Assembly: GCA_031265355.1 (NCBI GenBank)
Contig: JAISCT010000018.1
Span: 1-47,762, forward strand
Source of the DNA: Oscillospiraceae bacterium
GTDB lineage: Bacteria > Bacillota > Clostridia > Oscillospirales > UBA929
Direction: 5' to 3'
Length of the DNA: 47,762 nucleotides
Shown: positions 1 to 15,000 of the stretch, one piece after another
How positions within the stretch are numbered: the stretch's first letter is position 1
How the letters are laid out: each line of letters starts with the position of its first letter
The notes under the pieces: generated by a model
The model's input: only the letters and a program-made list of their open reading frames with translations
Database searches by the model: none
What the model was told of the DNA's origin: nothing
Program-made: the position numbers and the translations under genes

Positions 1-3000
1 GGTCACACCCGCCGGCAAAGACAAGCCGTCGACCGCCGCCTGCGCCGCCGCGCTCGCCGCCGCCGCGCTGTTCGCCTGCGCCTGCGCCACGGCCGGCAGC
101 GCGGCGCCTTCGATGGCGGCGAGGGCGGTCTGTATGTCGGCGTTCGCCGCGGCGACTGTCGCCGGCGGCGCGACCAGCCTGGCTTCCGACCGCCGCGAGG
201 AATGGGTGTCGGACACCGAGAGAACCGTCAGCGCGCCGCCCGCCGCTGCACGGAGGAACGTCAGCATATACTGCCCCGCCGCGTCCGCCTGCCCGTAACC
301 CACCAGGGTGCGGATACCCGTTTCGGGGTTTGTCATCTCGACGCAGAGCAGCGTGTTCGGGTCCGCCGTGCCGCTGACCATGCCCGCGCCCGTGCCGTCG
401 CCGTCGTCCACGGAATCGATCGTCGGGACCGACGGCAGTCTGCGGCCGACCTCGATCTGCACCGTTCGCGTATAGGTCGCGGAGCCGTCCGGGTGCAGTG
501 TCCAGGCGCCGTTGCCATCCAGCGCGCCGAGCAGAGATTTTAGATAGGGATTCAGCGCCGCGCCCGCCTGCCTAAACGTCACGCGCACCGCCGCCTCATA
601 GACGCCGTCCGCGAGGCGTTTTTGGCCGCGGGCGTCTATCACGGTGTGTTCCGCGCTCGCCGCCGCGTCGTCGAGCGAGACGAACAGGTACAGACTTGAG
701 GCGTAGCCGCCCGGCAGGGCATCCAAGGCGGCGTCGATGAACGGCGCCGCCGCGTCGTCTGTGAGCGCGTCCGGGTTGTCGCGCAGGAACGCGCCGCGCA
801 GCGCCGGTTCGCCGCTCTCGAACGCAAACGACACCGCGCCGAGGTCGTTTCCCGCGCCCGCGCCGGACTCGGCGACAAAGATATCCGCCACTCCCGTCGT
901 CGTCTCCACAACATACGCGCCGTCCGGCTGCAGGCGCTCCGTCGCGCCGATCGCGAGACGCCCGGCCATGCCGACCTCGGGCACAGGGCCCGTCAGCGGG
1001 CATTCCACAGCCTCCACCGAGACGCGCCCGCCGAAGCCGGCCGGGACGGCCGCGCGCAGTGTGTACACGCCGCCCGCGCCGGTGTCCGGGACGACGACAC
1101 AGTCGCCCGGCATGTCAAACGACTGTGCCGGCATGGTTTCGCCGCCCGGCGCCGTGACCGTGAACGCGGCCGCGACGCCCTGCGGGGCTTTCAAGAGAAA
1201 ACGCAGCTCCCTGCCCGGTGCGGCGGCGTACGTCGTCTCCAACGCGCCGTCCGTCTGTCCAACCGGCGCGGAGGCAATGGTTCCGGCCCTGACCTCGCGC
1301 CGCAGCGCCGCGTTTTGCTGTACGCCGCCGGCGTAGAAATGCGTCATATACGGCCCGTCCGCCGGGGCGTACGTATTTGTCGCGGATTCCGACGTCTGCC
1401 AGTAGAGCGCGGCGGTGTAGCCGCTCACGTCGGTGAGCGTGCCGCGCGGGAGCGTGAAATCGCTCTCCTGCGTGACCGCGCCGCCCGGGGCGATGCCCAC
1501 GGGCGAGAGTTCTACGGCGGTCACAAATCCGTGTTTGTTGTAGACAAGCACCGTCGGCGCGACCTCCACCAAACCCGTGTGGTTGTTGCCGAATGTCACC
1601 AGCACGCGGCCCTGCGCCGCGCTCTCCCCGTCCGGCACGGCGATGTCCGCGACAGAGAACGTCAGAAGGTCGACCGGCAGCGGCGGGTCGATGAGCGTCG
1701 GATCAAACGCCTTATGTACAAGCTGTGAGGTGGCGTGTGTCATGTCGATTTCCGCGCCCGCCAGCTTCTGCAGCTCCGCCACAGAGGCGCCCATCCTATA
1801 GCCCACGTTGTCCGCGCGGATCTGCGCGGACTGCCGCAGGCTGTCCGTCCACAGGCCGTTGAGCAGATCCCACGCGACGCTGGCGACGCCGCCGAGCACC
1901 GTACCGTACGGCCCGAGCGCCGGACCCGCCGCCTCCATGCCGATTGAGAGAGCGCGCATGACGTAGTTTATGTTCCGGAACGTGCTGTATTCGCCCGTCA
2001 GCGCGTCGTAGTTTGTCAGCGCCTGTTCGACGTACATGGCGGCCTTTCTGTACGCGCGAAGGTCTATTTCCGCTGTCGTGAACGGGGCTGTGCTGAAATT
2101 GTCGGCGCTTGCCTGGTAATATTGGATGTTTTGATAGCCGCCCCAGTGATTCCCGAGGCTCGCCATGTTGGAAATCTGGCGGTTGAGCCGCGCGAGGTTG
2201 TACGTCAGGGATTCCACCGGGAAGTTTGCGAACGGGAACAACCGGGAGCCCCCATTGGTCTCCAGCTGCTCGACCATTTTGTCCAGTTCTTCGAACGCCG
2301 CCGTCCACGCCTCGTAATAGGACGTCGTCGTCGTGACCGTCTCGGTCTCCGGCGCTATCTCGCCGTTCTCGTCCACGCGGTAAACGAATTTGTATTCCGT
2401 TTTTGTGTACGGCGCGGCGTAGAAGAACGCTTTCAGCCCGAGCTGCATCATGCCTTCAAACCACTCATCCCTGTACAAAATCACCCTGTTGGCGTTTTGC
2501 GGGGGGCCGCCGCCCCAGAATTTGTTGTCCGCCAGCTCGCCCTTTCTGTCCAGCGTCTGCGCGACCCACGTCTCGACGTCAAAACCCGTCTCATAATCGT
2601 CCGGCGCGATACCGCCGACCGCGTCGGACACAAGGTCAAAGAGCTCCGCCGGGAGCCGCCCGCGGATCTCCTCCGCGCTCCTTCGCTCGTCGACGACCAT
2701 CTTTGTGAGCACTTCCTCGTACGCACTGAGGAACGTCAGCGTCGCGCCGGTCACGCCGGCCATCGATTCCGCGGCGCGCAGCTCCGCGGTCGCCTCCGGC
2801 TTGAAGCCGAACGCGATCTCCAGCGCGTCCACGAGGCCTGAGAGCGGTTTGAGTACGGCGGAGACCTTGCCAAATGCCCACCACGCGGTCGGGGTGTCGC
2901 CGTCGAGCATCGCCCGTGCGCCATTGCCCACGTTTTTAGCCAGATCCAAAACGGCGGCCGGCAGATCGCTTTCGAATTCTTTGGATTCTTTAATGAATTG

Positions 3001-6000
3001 CTCGCTTGCGTCCATCTGACGCTTCGTTTTCCGCGCTGTGGCGGCGTATGCCGTTACCCGGGACACAGCCGACTGCGTATGCAGGCCGTTTTCGAGCATC
3101 TGCTTATATTTGTCGATTCTCTGCGCGAGCGCCGCCATCTCGTTTGGGTGGAAGGATTGCAGGATCTTGAGGTCGTTGATATGTCTCTGCACCCATGCTC
3201 TGACCGTGTCCATCTGCTGCCCGATCTCCGCCGTTTGCGCCGCGGTGTCCTTGCCCTCCTTGGCCAGCTGCGCGACGGCTTTGACATTGTCTTCGAGCAG
3301 TTTTACGCTGTTTCCGACCCCGTCCGCGCCTTCCTGGAACAGCCGGAAGTCGAGTTCGAGCCACCCCTGTTCTTTGCCGAGTTTGCCAAGATCGCCGAGG
3401 TCACCGAGCTTTCGCAGATCTCCCATCTCGTCCGTGAGCTTTTCGACGGCCCGCGCCGTCTGTTTCATCGTGTTGAGCGCCTTTTTTCCGTCCTTCAGCT
3501 GTTTGATCGCTTTGATGTATCCCTTGACGCCGTTTTTCAGTTTCCCCGGCGCCGCCCAGAGCTTCTGGAGCCAAGCGACGACGTCTTTGCCCACGCTCAC
3601 ACCGGCATCCGCGAGCGCCTGGCCGAGTTTGCCGCCGGTTCCGACCGCTTTATACGTGCCGTATCCGATTTTCGCCGCCTTGTAGGCGGAGGAGATCATG
3701 TTCAGTCCAACGAACACGGCGGCGTTGTATGCCAGATCCGTAATCTTGATCTGCTGTTCGATGCGGCCTTGTTCCTCGGCCGTCTGCAGGAATTCCACCA
3801 CTTGGTGCGTCAGCGAGTGGATGTTCTGGTCATAGAGCGCGTCGACGCCAAAATCGCCGTTCTGTTCCAGCCCGACGAAACTCCGCTGTTCCGGGTACTC
3901 GGCGAACAGCGCCCATTTTTCCTCTTCTGTCAGCGTGTTGCCGAGCATCTGAAGAAGCTGCGCCAGCGTCTCGCGCGCGTACAGGGAGCGCATGAGCGTG
4001 TCCTGCACAAACGGGTTTTGTTCGACAGCCGGCGCACCGCCGTACGCGTCGATGTTCATCAGGCCGCCGAACGCGTTGAAACTCTGTTTCAGTCCCTCTA
4101 TGTACGACGCGCCCGCGGATGTGTTCGCCAGGGTGCGCAGCCCGGAAAAACCGTCCGGCGCACGGTAATCGAGCGCCCGGAGTTTGTATACCGCAAACAC
4201 GCTCTCGCCCGCCGCGACAGTGCCGATCTCCATGACGCCCGGCGGCGGACGCGTCTCCCAGTCCTCGTCATACGCCTCGTCCGCGCGCGACCACACGGAG
4301 GCCAAGAGCTTTGTCATCGTCCCGTCGAGCGCGGGGAGATTCGGCAGGTTCAGCCGCACGTCCTTCGCGGCGGCGCGCCCCGTGTTCGTGACGATGGCCG
4401 TCAGATAGCAGACGCCGTCCTCCTCCTGCGATTCGTACACGTCATAGGTGGTGTACAGCGCCGGCGAATGTTCCGCCGTCTGCTTCACGGCGGCGGTGCT
4501 CCCGGCATACGCCCGGCCGCTTTGCGTGTAGCCGTACCGGATCCACGCGTAGTACTCACCCGCGAGAGTGTCGATCCACTCGAAGATGCCGTAGGCCTCG
4601 TCCTCGGTCAGCTCTCCCTCGCGCACCAGCTCAATGATGAACTCGGGGTCGATCGCCTGTACCGTCGGGCGGAGCAGGAAATCCGCCGAGAACGAGCCGC
4701 CGCCGAGCACCCGTGGGATGACGATTTTGCCGTCTTCGATCAGGAGCCCGTCGGCGTCGACCGGCGTGCCGTTCGCGTCGGCGACCCGCACGGCCCGCCG
4801 GATCACCGGCTCGGCCAGGAACGCCTCATTGAACCGCTCCGCGCCGTCGGCCAGTTCGCCGTTTTCGTCCGGCGCCAGATCGGAGATGATGAGCTCGATG
4901 GTGACGTCTTCCAGCGCCGTAAGCTGCGACGGATTCGTGAACGCGACGGACAGTTTGGACATGCTGTCGTCGTAGACGATGTCCTGCGCGAAACCGATCT
5001 GGAAACCGTCGCCCGCCGCGCCGGCGCGCGTGGCGTTCCCGGACACGGAGGCGAGGAATTCCTCGTTGAAATACTTGAAATGGGGGCCGTTTGGCGCCTC
5101 GAACAGCGCGTTCACCTTTAGATCAGAGACCAGGACCGCGGCGTCGGTGTTCACATAGTACCCCTCGGGCGTGTAGGTGATCAGCACCGGGACGCGCTGT
5201 TTCACCGCCTGTGTGATCTCCTGTCCGGTTTCGCTGTCTGTCCCCAGCGGGATATACCCCTCGAAGACAAGACTGAATTGATAGCTGCCGGGGCCGATCA
5301 CGGTTTTTCCGTCCCGATCGACCGAGAGGCTCGCCAGCTTCGGCACGCGGCCGTCCGGCGCGCCGTAATGCCGCGTCACGCCGTCTTCGTCCGTGTATGT
5401 CCGCGCGGTCACGAGGAGCGTCTTTGCGCTCTCGGCCTCCACAGCGTACTTGTCCGCCCCGGCGTAGGCGCCGTTCACCCGTTGGCCGTTCTCTGCCAGC
5501 CATGCGGTGCGGAGCGCTTCCGCGCGGCCGCCCCACGTCACGTCCGCGTACGCGTCGCCGCCCGCCGGGTCGCCCGGCAGCGTCACGCGCCACACGGACT
5601 CGGAGACATCCTCCACCGAGGCGTACCAGAACAGCGCGGCCTGGTTCAGGCTCCAGACGACGTCCGCCGCCGCCTGCGGCGCGAGATCGCCGAGCATGAG
5701 CTCCGAGACCTCGCCGGACGGTGCGCGCAGCGTCACGAGGGCGGGGTCAAAGTTTTCGTCGGAGCTCTCGGTATACACGCGTACGCCGCGGACGTAGTCG
5801 CCGTCGCGCAGCGCTCCGTCCGGGGGTGTATACGGGTTTTGTACGGCGAGACGCGACGAGATCCGCCCGGTGTTGTAGTTCGCGTCGAATTCGTCGGCGG
5901 GGAAATTCGCCCGCAGGGCGGGCTGCGCACCGCTGTAGCTCTCGCCGGACAGGAGCTGCCAGACGACGTCGTCATACTCGCTGTTTTTGGCGAGGACCGA

Positions 6001-9000
6001 AGAGAGGCTCTTTTCACGGTCCGCGGTCATGACAAACGCAAACGGCTGCGGTTCCAGCCGGACCACCACCGGCGCGAAGTCGACCGCCGCCTGGACGGCG
6101 AAGGCGCCGCCGTATGGCTTGTAACCGTTTTCCTCTATGCTGAGCTCATACGCGCCGGCGGGGATGTTCTCAAACCGCGCGAGACCGCCCGGCGCCGGCA
6201 CGCCGCCCGCGCCGACGCCCTCCGTGCTTGTCTTGCTCCTGTACGCCGCCGGCCGCGCGGAGTCCGAGGCCACGGGGCCGTACAGCACCACCGTCTTGCC
6301 CTGCAGAGGCACATCGTCCGTGTCACGCAATTCGACGACCGCGCTGCCCACGGCGCCGGCGCTGACAAATACCGCGATGGGAATGCGCATCTCCAGGGTG
6401 CCGGCGCCCGTTTCCGCCGTCAGCTTCACAGACCCGTTATAGGCGCCCATGGGGACCGCCTCGTTCACGTCGAGGATGACCTGCACCGTGGCGGCTCCGC
6501 CCTGGGCGGAGAAAGCCGTGCCCTTTTTATAAGGTTTGATCACGTCCGTGCCCGCCGTCACCGCCGTGATCCAGGGCAAATCTTCTGGGGTGGTCACGGT
6601 GACGTCCGTCAGGTCGGCCGTGCCCGTGTTCACAATGCGCAGGGCGGAGGACACCCGCTCGCCGGGCCGGACGGTCTGCCGCCAGGACAGACCGCCGTCA
6701 GTCCTCATAAAACCGCTGCCTTCGGACGCCGTAGGCGTCACATCCCAGTCGCCCATGGCTTCCTGCACGGTCAGTGATATTTCCCAAATTTTGGTATATT
6801 CTGACGGGACGCCGGGGGCGCCGCTCGCGGCGCGGGCCGTCAGCGTCAGCACATAGTCTCCGGCCGGTACGCTGGCCGCGTCCACCCTGTAGGCAAACGC
6901 GCAGGAAGCGTACGCATCCGCCGAGGAGGCCCCGGGCGCGCGGGCGGCCAGGCGGCCGCAGTCGATCCCCTCGGCGCCGCCGATCACATAGGCGTTGCCG
7001 TGACTTCTGAACTTCACCGCGGGCAAAGTCCCGCCGCCGTCGCCGGCGCGGCGCACCGCCGCCGTCAGCGTCACCCCGTCCATGTCGGTGTAGCCGATGT
7101 TTTCAAGGTGGCCTTCGGTATCCGCGGCAAAGCCCGCCGTGAGGGTCTGCCGGTCCCCCGCGCCGAGATACAGGCCTTTTACATAGAGGGGTACGGTGGC
7201 CGTTTTTACGGCCGCGCCTCTCCTGACCTCGGCGGTGACCGCCACGCCGCCGCCCGCCCGGGCGGGCAGGGAAATGCGTTCGGTAAAGATACCGTTCGCG
7301 TCGGTGCGGCCCTCAAATGCCCAGACGCTGTCTCCGACGACGCGTATGGTGACGCCGGTCTCGCCTTCCACGCCGCTGACCTGCCCGCTGACCGTCACGG
7401 CGTCGCCTGTTTCGCAGACAGTTTTGTCCACAGCCGCGGTGACGCCGAGCGGAGCAAGTACGGAGACCGCCGCCCTGTCGCCGGCTGTGTACTGCGTCTG
7501 CGAAGCCCCATCCGTCCACGAAGCGGTGACCGCCAGGGTATATCCGCCGAGACCCTCCGCGCCGATCTCACGGACGGTCACGCCCGTCAGGTCGAGGACG
7601 GCGTCGTATGTGGCCGTGCCCGGCGCGTAGACGCCGGCAAACGGCCCCGCCGCCACCGCGTTCGTATCCCTGTCGAGGAGACTGACACGGACCGAAGCGT
7701 CTCCGCCCACCACCGCATTCCGGTTGGAGGCACGGACGCCGACTTTTATCTCGTTGCGGACGTCGGCCGTCAGGGCAGCGCCCGTCACCGGCTGGAGCTC
7801 CGCCAGAATGCCGTCCGCCACCGCCAAGGTCGCGGTGTAGTACACGCCGTCCCTGCTTTCCATGACGACCCTGTACGCGCTGTCCGCCACCGCGGCCATT
7901 TCGTACGCGCCCGTGGGGGTCTTGTCGGCCGTCCACGCGATGGGCACGTCCGCGCGGCCGCCGGCCGCCAAAGAGGCCACGTCCGCTTCCCCCGCCAGCG
8001 CCCCGTTCGCGAACAGAGACACTGTGAACGCCGAAGCCGCGCCGGCCCCGTCGTTTCTCACCGTGATCACGCTGACGACGCTGTCTCCGTAAGCCACACC
8101 GACCGGTGTGGCGACGTCCGTCACCACAAGCGCCGCCCGGGGGCCGCCGCCCGTGAGGAGCGCCCCCTCTTCGGCGGCCAGCAGAAAGCTGTTGTTGGCC
8201 GCGTCGTCCAACGGATAGAGGTTCTGAGGATCTACAACCGCCACGATGGTGTCCGTCGCCGTCGGCGACATCCATTGGAATGTCACGGCCGTGCTGGCGC
8301 CCGCCGCCAGACCGCCGTTTTTGGTCGCGGCGCCGATGAACCGGCTGCCGGTGTAAAAGTTCACGACGATCTTATCGCCGGCCGCCGCCTCGCCGAGGTT
8401 CTCCACGGCCGCCGTCAGGACAATCGGCACGCCCGCCGGGGCGCCGCCTGTCATCGTCACACCGGTCACGGTCAGATCGGAGGCCGCGATGTGGAGGTGC
8501 GCCAGCGTCATACGGGCCTCGTTGTCGTCCTTGTTCCGCTCCACAATCTTTGAGATAGGTCCGTCCGCCGTCAAGGTCAGGGTCCGCTTGCCGTCTGTCA
8601 TCGGCGCATATTCGACGGCGACGTCCGCGGAGGCGCCCGGGTTCAGCCCAGGCACGTCACAGGCCCCGACAAAGACGCCGTCCTCAAACAGCGTCACCGC
8701 GAAGCCCTCGGCGGCCAAATCGCCGGTGTTTCTCACCTGGGCGGTCACCCTGAGCGTCTCGCCGTAACCGAGGGTGTTGTCCTCCCCTATCTCATGGACC
8801 AGCCCGCTGTCGTCGGGTGCGAATCCACCGACCTTCACGTCGGTCAGCACCAGTTCGGGGAAGGCCGTCACCCCCGCCGAGCCCTGTATGAGGGCGCTGC
8901 GCCCGTTGTTGTACCGGTCGGCCTCGTCGATCCGCAGTGACATATCGCTGGCTTTGACCGTGACCACATGGGAGCGGCTGTCGGGCATGGTGTAGTCGAA

Positions 9001-12000
9001 CGTCACCGTCACCTCGTCGCCCTGCCTGAGCTCATGGCTGTCCGTGTCGGGTTTGTACAGGCCGCGCGCATCGTCAGAGAGGTTCACCGTCTTATATGTC
9101 AGGTATTGGTTGTCGACATACAGCGTGACGATGAAGTTGTCACGAACCGGCGCGGGCTTGTCGTTCACGACCACGGCCGTGATGCGCACCGTGCCGCCTG
9201 CCGAAGCGGGCGTTCCCGTCACCGTCAGCCCGTCCGAGGGCTTGATGATGAGATCGGGACGGGTCTCCGTCACCGTGACCATCACATCGTGGACCTTGGC
9301 GGAATCCGCCGGCCGCATCACGCCGTCTATGTTCACATAGCCCGCGGTGTCGCGGACATTTTCCGCGCCGTACTCGTCGATCACGTACAAGGTGGCGATG
9401 TATGTCCCCGAGGCCAGGTACGTGTGCTGGGGGGCGGGGCCGTAGGCCGAGGCGCCGTCGCCGAACTCCCAGAGATACAGAGCGATGCGGCCGTCCGGAT
9501 CGTAGGACCGGGACCCGTCAAAGTAAAACGCGGTCTTGACGGGTACGGTAAAGTCGATCCCGGCGTCCGCCACGGGCAGGGCATTGACGGCAACCTGCGC
9601 CGTGAGACCGTCCGCCTGCGGGTTGGAGGACAGGCTGGCCTTGATGCTGTAGACGCCCGCTTCCACCTGCTCGGTGATCAGGTTCCACGCGGCGCCAAGC
9701 AGCGCCGTGCCCTCGGCCGGCACGGTTTTGGTATCGGCGCCGATCTGTTCATACGCCTGCACCACCCCGTCAAAGACCCGGGCGGCGTAGAAGTACACCG
9801 TGTCGGTCTCCGGATGGAAGGCATGGTTTGTGAGCCTGACTTGTATCTCCATCGGCACGGTGTCGCCCTCGTCGTGGGGCCTGCCTGTTTCGGAGAAGGT
9901 GGCCATTCTCACAAGGTCGTCTGTCATGGGCCTCTTTTCATATGTGATCTGCGAGGTTTTGAGTTCGGAGAGCTCACCCCCCGCGCCGTAGGTGACTGTG
10001 TACCACCGGGGGAGGATGTCCCCGGCGGCGCCGTCCCGGCGGAGTTCGTCCACGACATAGAGGTACTCCGTCTCTATGCCCTCGTCATTTGTATAGGTTG
10101 ATTTCCAATAGTTACCACCACTCAGCGTCACACCCGGATCCGCCGTCATGTCCCGTCCTTCGGGGGGCGTGTCGTATCGGATCACTTGGGCGATGGGCGC
10201 GCCTATTTGGGCGTCGGCTTCGGTGAGCATATAGATGCCGAACCGCATGCCCTGTTCCGCCGCGGTCTGGCTGTCGTGGGGTACTGTCGCGGCGGCGCCG
10301 TTTTCCGCTGGCGCGAAGAAGTGCATGGCCGCCGCCGCCGGGTCGTAGGCGCCCGCCAGACCGCAGGGCGTGTACACCTGCACCGTCACATTGGTAGTCA
10401 GGTTCTTGGCGAAGGCCGGCAGGCCGTTTGCGCCCATGATCATGCTCATACCGCCGCCCGCGTCGTCGGACAGGGCGGGCACATCCTCCTGTCCGACGAC
10501 GTAGGTGAAGACGTCCGTTATCAGCGGATTCAGCGTCACGCCCGCGTAGGGCCTGTGGGTGAGCGTGGCGGAGAAATTCCGGATCTCCCCGTACACCTCA
10601 TCCTGCGCAAAGTCGCCGAGGTTCAGCGTGGGCAGTTCCCACCGGATGGTGTAGTAGCCCCACACCATGTTTTGGGCGGGCCGGCCCTCGTCGTCCACAT
10701 CGCCGGTGCCCGGTATATCGCCCAGGTTCAACCGGAAGCTGCCCGGTGTGAAAGATCCAAAGCTGGCGCCCACGACGGACCACGTGCCCTTCAGACCGGA
10801 CTGGTTCTCGGTGATTTCGAGCTGGCTCAAATCCAGGGTCAGATTTTTGGCGGCCCCCGCGCCGTTATTCACCGCTTCTACGCCCAAACGGAAGGTTTTG
10901 TTGGGATACACTGTCTTCGGCAGATAGTAGCTGAGGGTCAGATTTGGCTGGGGCAGGATGGTGATGGGTTCCGCCTGCGTGCTCGTTTCGATGATTTCCC
11001 CGCCGACGTCGTAGACGATGGCCGCCCGCGCGGTGTACACGACGCCCTCCGGGCGCTCGCCGCCCATGCCGTCGCCGGGCACCAGCTTCCAGCTCATGGT
11101 CACCGTCTGCCCCGGCCGCACCGAGGATGCCATGCTGCCGATGGGGATGATGTACATCTTGTCCGTCGCGTCGATCCGCACGCCGTTTTCGTCCGCGCGC
11201 TCGACTATCACCTGCACGGACACGTTGCTCAGCGTCTGGGACGGGTAATTGTTGGTGATGGTCAGCTCGGCGTCAAAGGCCTGCCGCTCCAACGAAGCGG
11301 TCTGCTTCAGCTCCATTTTGACAGTCTCGTAGACCTGGCCGCCGTCGGGCTTTTCTTCCGGGATCCGTACGCCGGTTTCGTCTGGGAAGAGGATGTACGC
11401 GATCTCCTCGACTTCCAGGCCCTCCGGCATTTCCAGCGTCACCGCTCCGCCGCCCTCGTTGTCTGCGGTTGTGGTGTCCACATTCACCCGGCTCGCGCCC
11501 GGATTGTAGATGGGAATGCGCACCCCTGTGGTCTTCACCGGGTATTCCGGCAGGCCGGTCTCCCGGTCGAAGGACACATAGCTGCCCTCCACCATCAGGT
11601 AGAGCTCCGCCTCCGGCTTGGCGGCGAGCTCGTAGTACCCGGGCATGACCAAAAGCTGGACGGTTTTATACCCCATGGCGGGGATGTTTCCGATGTAATT
11701 TCCGCCCGCCACGGAGATGCCGCTGTAGTTCTTGCCCCTGGCGGCATACAGCCCCGCCGTCACGTCCTCCACGTCTATCAGGCTGTTGTTCACGATGTTC
11801 ACCGAGAGCATCACTGGACGGTCCACGTTCTTGGCTATGGTAAACCAGGGCACCGTGGCGCCGAGTTTGGGCGTGGGGATCACCACGCCCATATCGATGT
11901 GAATCGCTATCTCGTACTCGTCCACGATCGTAGTCTCCGTCACCGTCCAGGTGATTTCCACCGGCAGGGTCTCCATGACCACTTCCGTCAGGGCGACAGT

Positions 12001-15000
12001 TTCGGAGGGCATGATGTCCAGCGCACCTGTGACCTTCTTCTTCCCGTTTGCCGTGACGGTAAAGTCGTATGGGCCCACGGGTTTATCGGCGAATTCCGCA
12101 TAGCCCGCCGCATCCGCCGTGGCCGTGAAGTTTTGGTAGTAGACTGTCTCCCGGCCGTCCACATATTGGACATAGGCCTTTTGCCCATAGACGTCCACCC
12201 GGGCGCCCGGCACCGGGTTGCCGAAGTCGTCCGTGATCTGGAGACCCGCCGCGCCGTACGTGAGGTCGCTGACCTCCAGCCCCACCGGCACGGTGGCGGT
12301 GAACACGCCGTTCGTCAGCGCCACGCTGTCCTGGTACTTCCCGAGCGCGGTGTCCGCCGTGGGCGCAAACACGATGTCATAGGTCAGGCTCTCCCCGGGC
12401 TGCAGGCTGGTCTTGGAGAGGTTCTGGGCGTGTACGAAGGAAAGCGAGGACTGCCGCAGATAGATACCCTGCATGGGCGCGACGCCCCTGTTCTTCACCG
12501 TCACCGTCTTGACCACCGACTGGCCCGGGTTGGCCGCGGCCGTCACCGTCGAAGGGACCGCTACGGGCAGCGCGATCCCCGGCCTCAGGTACAGGTTCAG
12601 CGTCGCCGTGGCGCGGGCTCCCTCCACGCTGCTGAGTTCCACCGTGTAGGACGCCTCGTCCGGCGCGTCGAGCCTGGCGCTGACATTGAAGATCAGGTCG
12701 AACGCGCCCACGGAGCCCGGGTACCCCGCCCCTTGGCCCGGCGGCAGCACCTCGGGCACACTGGACTGATCGAGGGACACGACGACGCCCGGGTACTGAT
12801 GGGGATTTACAAGTACCGCCGACAGACCTGTGAGCCCGCCGAACGCCCCGTCAAACGCGCCGTTTACCACCGTGACGGCCGCCTGGAAGTCGGTGCCTTT
12901 GGAGGCGGTCAGGTTCACCTTGGACGGTCTCGCCTCAAGGCCGTAGACCTCAAAGGAGCCGCCCGCTATGTGCGTACCCTGTACTCGTTCGTAGGCATAC
13001 GCCGACACGTTCCATCGGCCCGCCTGCTTCGCCTCCGGCCGGAAGGCATAGGAAAACTGGCCGTTCGCGTCTGAGGTGAGAAAGACAATCTTCTGCCCGC
13101 GCCACCAGTCGTAGATCTCTCCGCCCTCGCTTCCCTCCTCCCGGATGACCACGGTGCCGTCTGGCTGCCGCCGGTACGAGGGTTCCAGATCCATCTCAAG
13201 CACGATGGTCCGGCCCGCGAAGGGCTGCCCGTCCTCCGTGACCCAACCGCTGACGACCACCTGATCGCCCGCGGCGTAGTCCGCCCGCGGTGTCTCCACA
13301 TGGCCGGACACCGTGCCGATGAACGTGATGTTTGTCTCGTACGTCTCGTGATAACCCCCCGCCGACGCCTCGTAGCGCAGGACATAGTTTCCCGTATTGA
13401 GACCGGCGGTGAGCAGCTGGACGGCAAAATTTCCATTATTTCCCATGTCGCTCAAGGGCGCCGTTACATAGGTCCGTTCCGCGTCCAATATCGAGGCGAC
13501 GACCTGGGCCCCCTGCCCCGCCGTCAGCTTCACAGTTTGGCGGGAGGCCAGTGCGATGCCGGCCGTCACATCGATGTACGGGGTGGACGACAGGAACATA
13601 TTGGCGCCGAATTCGTTGTTTTCCCCGTTCTTGTTCGGATTCACCGCAAAGACGATGCCGTCTTTGATAGTAAGAGTCTGCTCCCAGGGGGCGGTGTAAC
13701 AGGTGGTGTCGAAATCGGAGCCGGGCAGACTTTCGAGCGTCAGCCGCAGGACAAAACGGCCCGACTTGGCCGGGGTCCATTCGAGCATCTGGAGCGATGT
13801 GCTGTTGCCCTGCAGACCGCCGTACTGATAGACCCTGTCTTTGACAAAGGCCCCCACCACGTCGCGGCCGTCTATGTCCGTTGTGATTTCGGCGCAGTAG
13901 ACGCCGATGGCGTACTTCGTATACAGTGTGGCGGTCGAGCGGTTGGAGACATAGGCGGCCAAGCTGACGGCTCTGCCCCAATCCACCGTATCCGCCGGCG
14001 CCCAGTAGACGTCCGAGAACCACAGGTCCGGCTTGACGACGGACACGTTTTGGGTCACGGTGCGCACGGTGACAGGCTCCGACACCACGGCGCATTCCGG
14101 GTCCGCTGTGACCATGATGTCGTGAACCCCGTCCGCCACCTTCCACTCGGCGAAGACCGGCTTCTTCTCGCCGCCGCCCGACAGCACGACGCCATTTGCG
14201 TTTTTGGCCATGGACACGGTCTTTAGGAGTTTGCCGTCCACGTAGAAGCAGACCTTGAACGGCGTTACGATCCTGCTGTCGGAGCCCACCTGCACGTCAA
14301 AACGCAGCGTGCTGCCCTGAGCAAGCTCCGTGCCCGCGGGGCTGACAACGAGGGGACTCACGGTCAAAACGGGCTCCGTCACGGCAAAGAGCGGGGTCAT
14401 GAGCGCCGCGCGGTTGTTGTCCGTCACAAGCTCCACGAGCTGCGGATCGTCCGCCGCGATGACGACGGCGTGCGCCCCGGCGGTTGGGGTCACTTCGAAG
14501 GTCTCCATTCCGGAGGCCCCGGGCGCCCTGGCAACCGTCTTCGACGCGACCGCCTCACCGTCCACATACAGCGTGAGGAGGAACGACGCCGCGGCCTCGC
14601 CGGCGTTTCCTAGCACCGCCCGATACCAGACCTTGTCCTGGGTGGAGAACGCGGTCACGCTCTGGTCCAGGGTCTGTGCATTGACCCACGAAACACCCGT
14701 CACGGCGATGTCCGGGAACTGCGTCTGGGCGGCGTTCAGCACCACCTGACGGTTGTTGTTGGCATTCACGTAGTCGTCGGTTTCTCCTATGGTGTTCACG
14801 ATGTCTCGGGCGCGTATCTGGATCACCTGTGCGCCCTTAGGCGCGGTATAGACAAAGTCAAGACTCTTGGCATACGCCTCACCCACCGGCAGTCCGCCCT
14901 CTGTCATGCGGGTCTCCTGCCGGGTGCCGCCGTTGAGCCGGAACGTGTTGTAGAAGGAAAGCGCGGCCGGCACGTCGCCCAGGCCCTTGTTGGCGATCAG

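Noticed and set aside
2998..5121. Plus-strand open frame of 707 codons
   Set aside because: It lies opposite the giant gene, has Arg/His/Val-rich composition typical of the antisense of GC-rich coding DNA, and lacks a recognisable domain.
10186..13074. Plus-strand open frame of 962 codons
   Set aside because: Antisense shadow of the giant gene: Arg/His-rich, no domain, while the minus-strand frame shows coherent beta modules.
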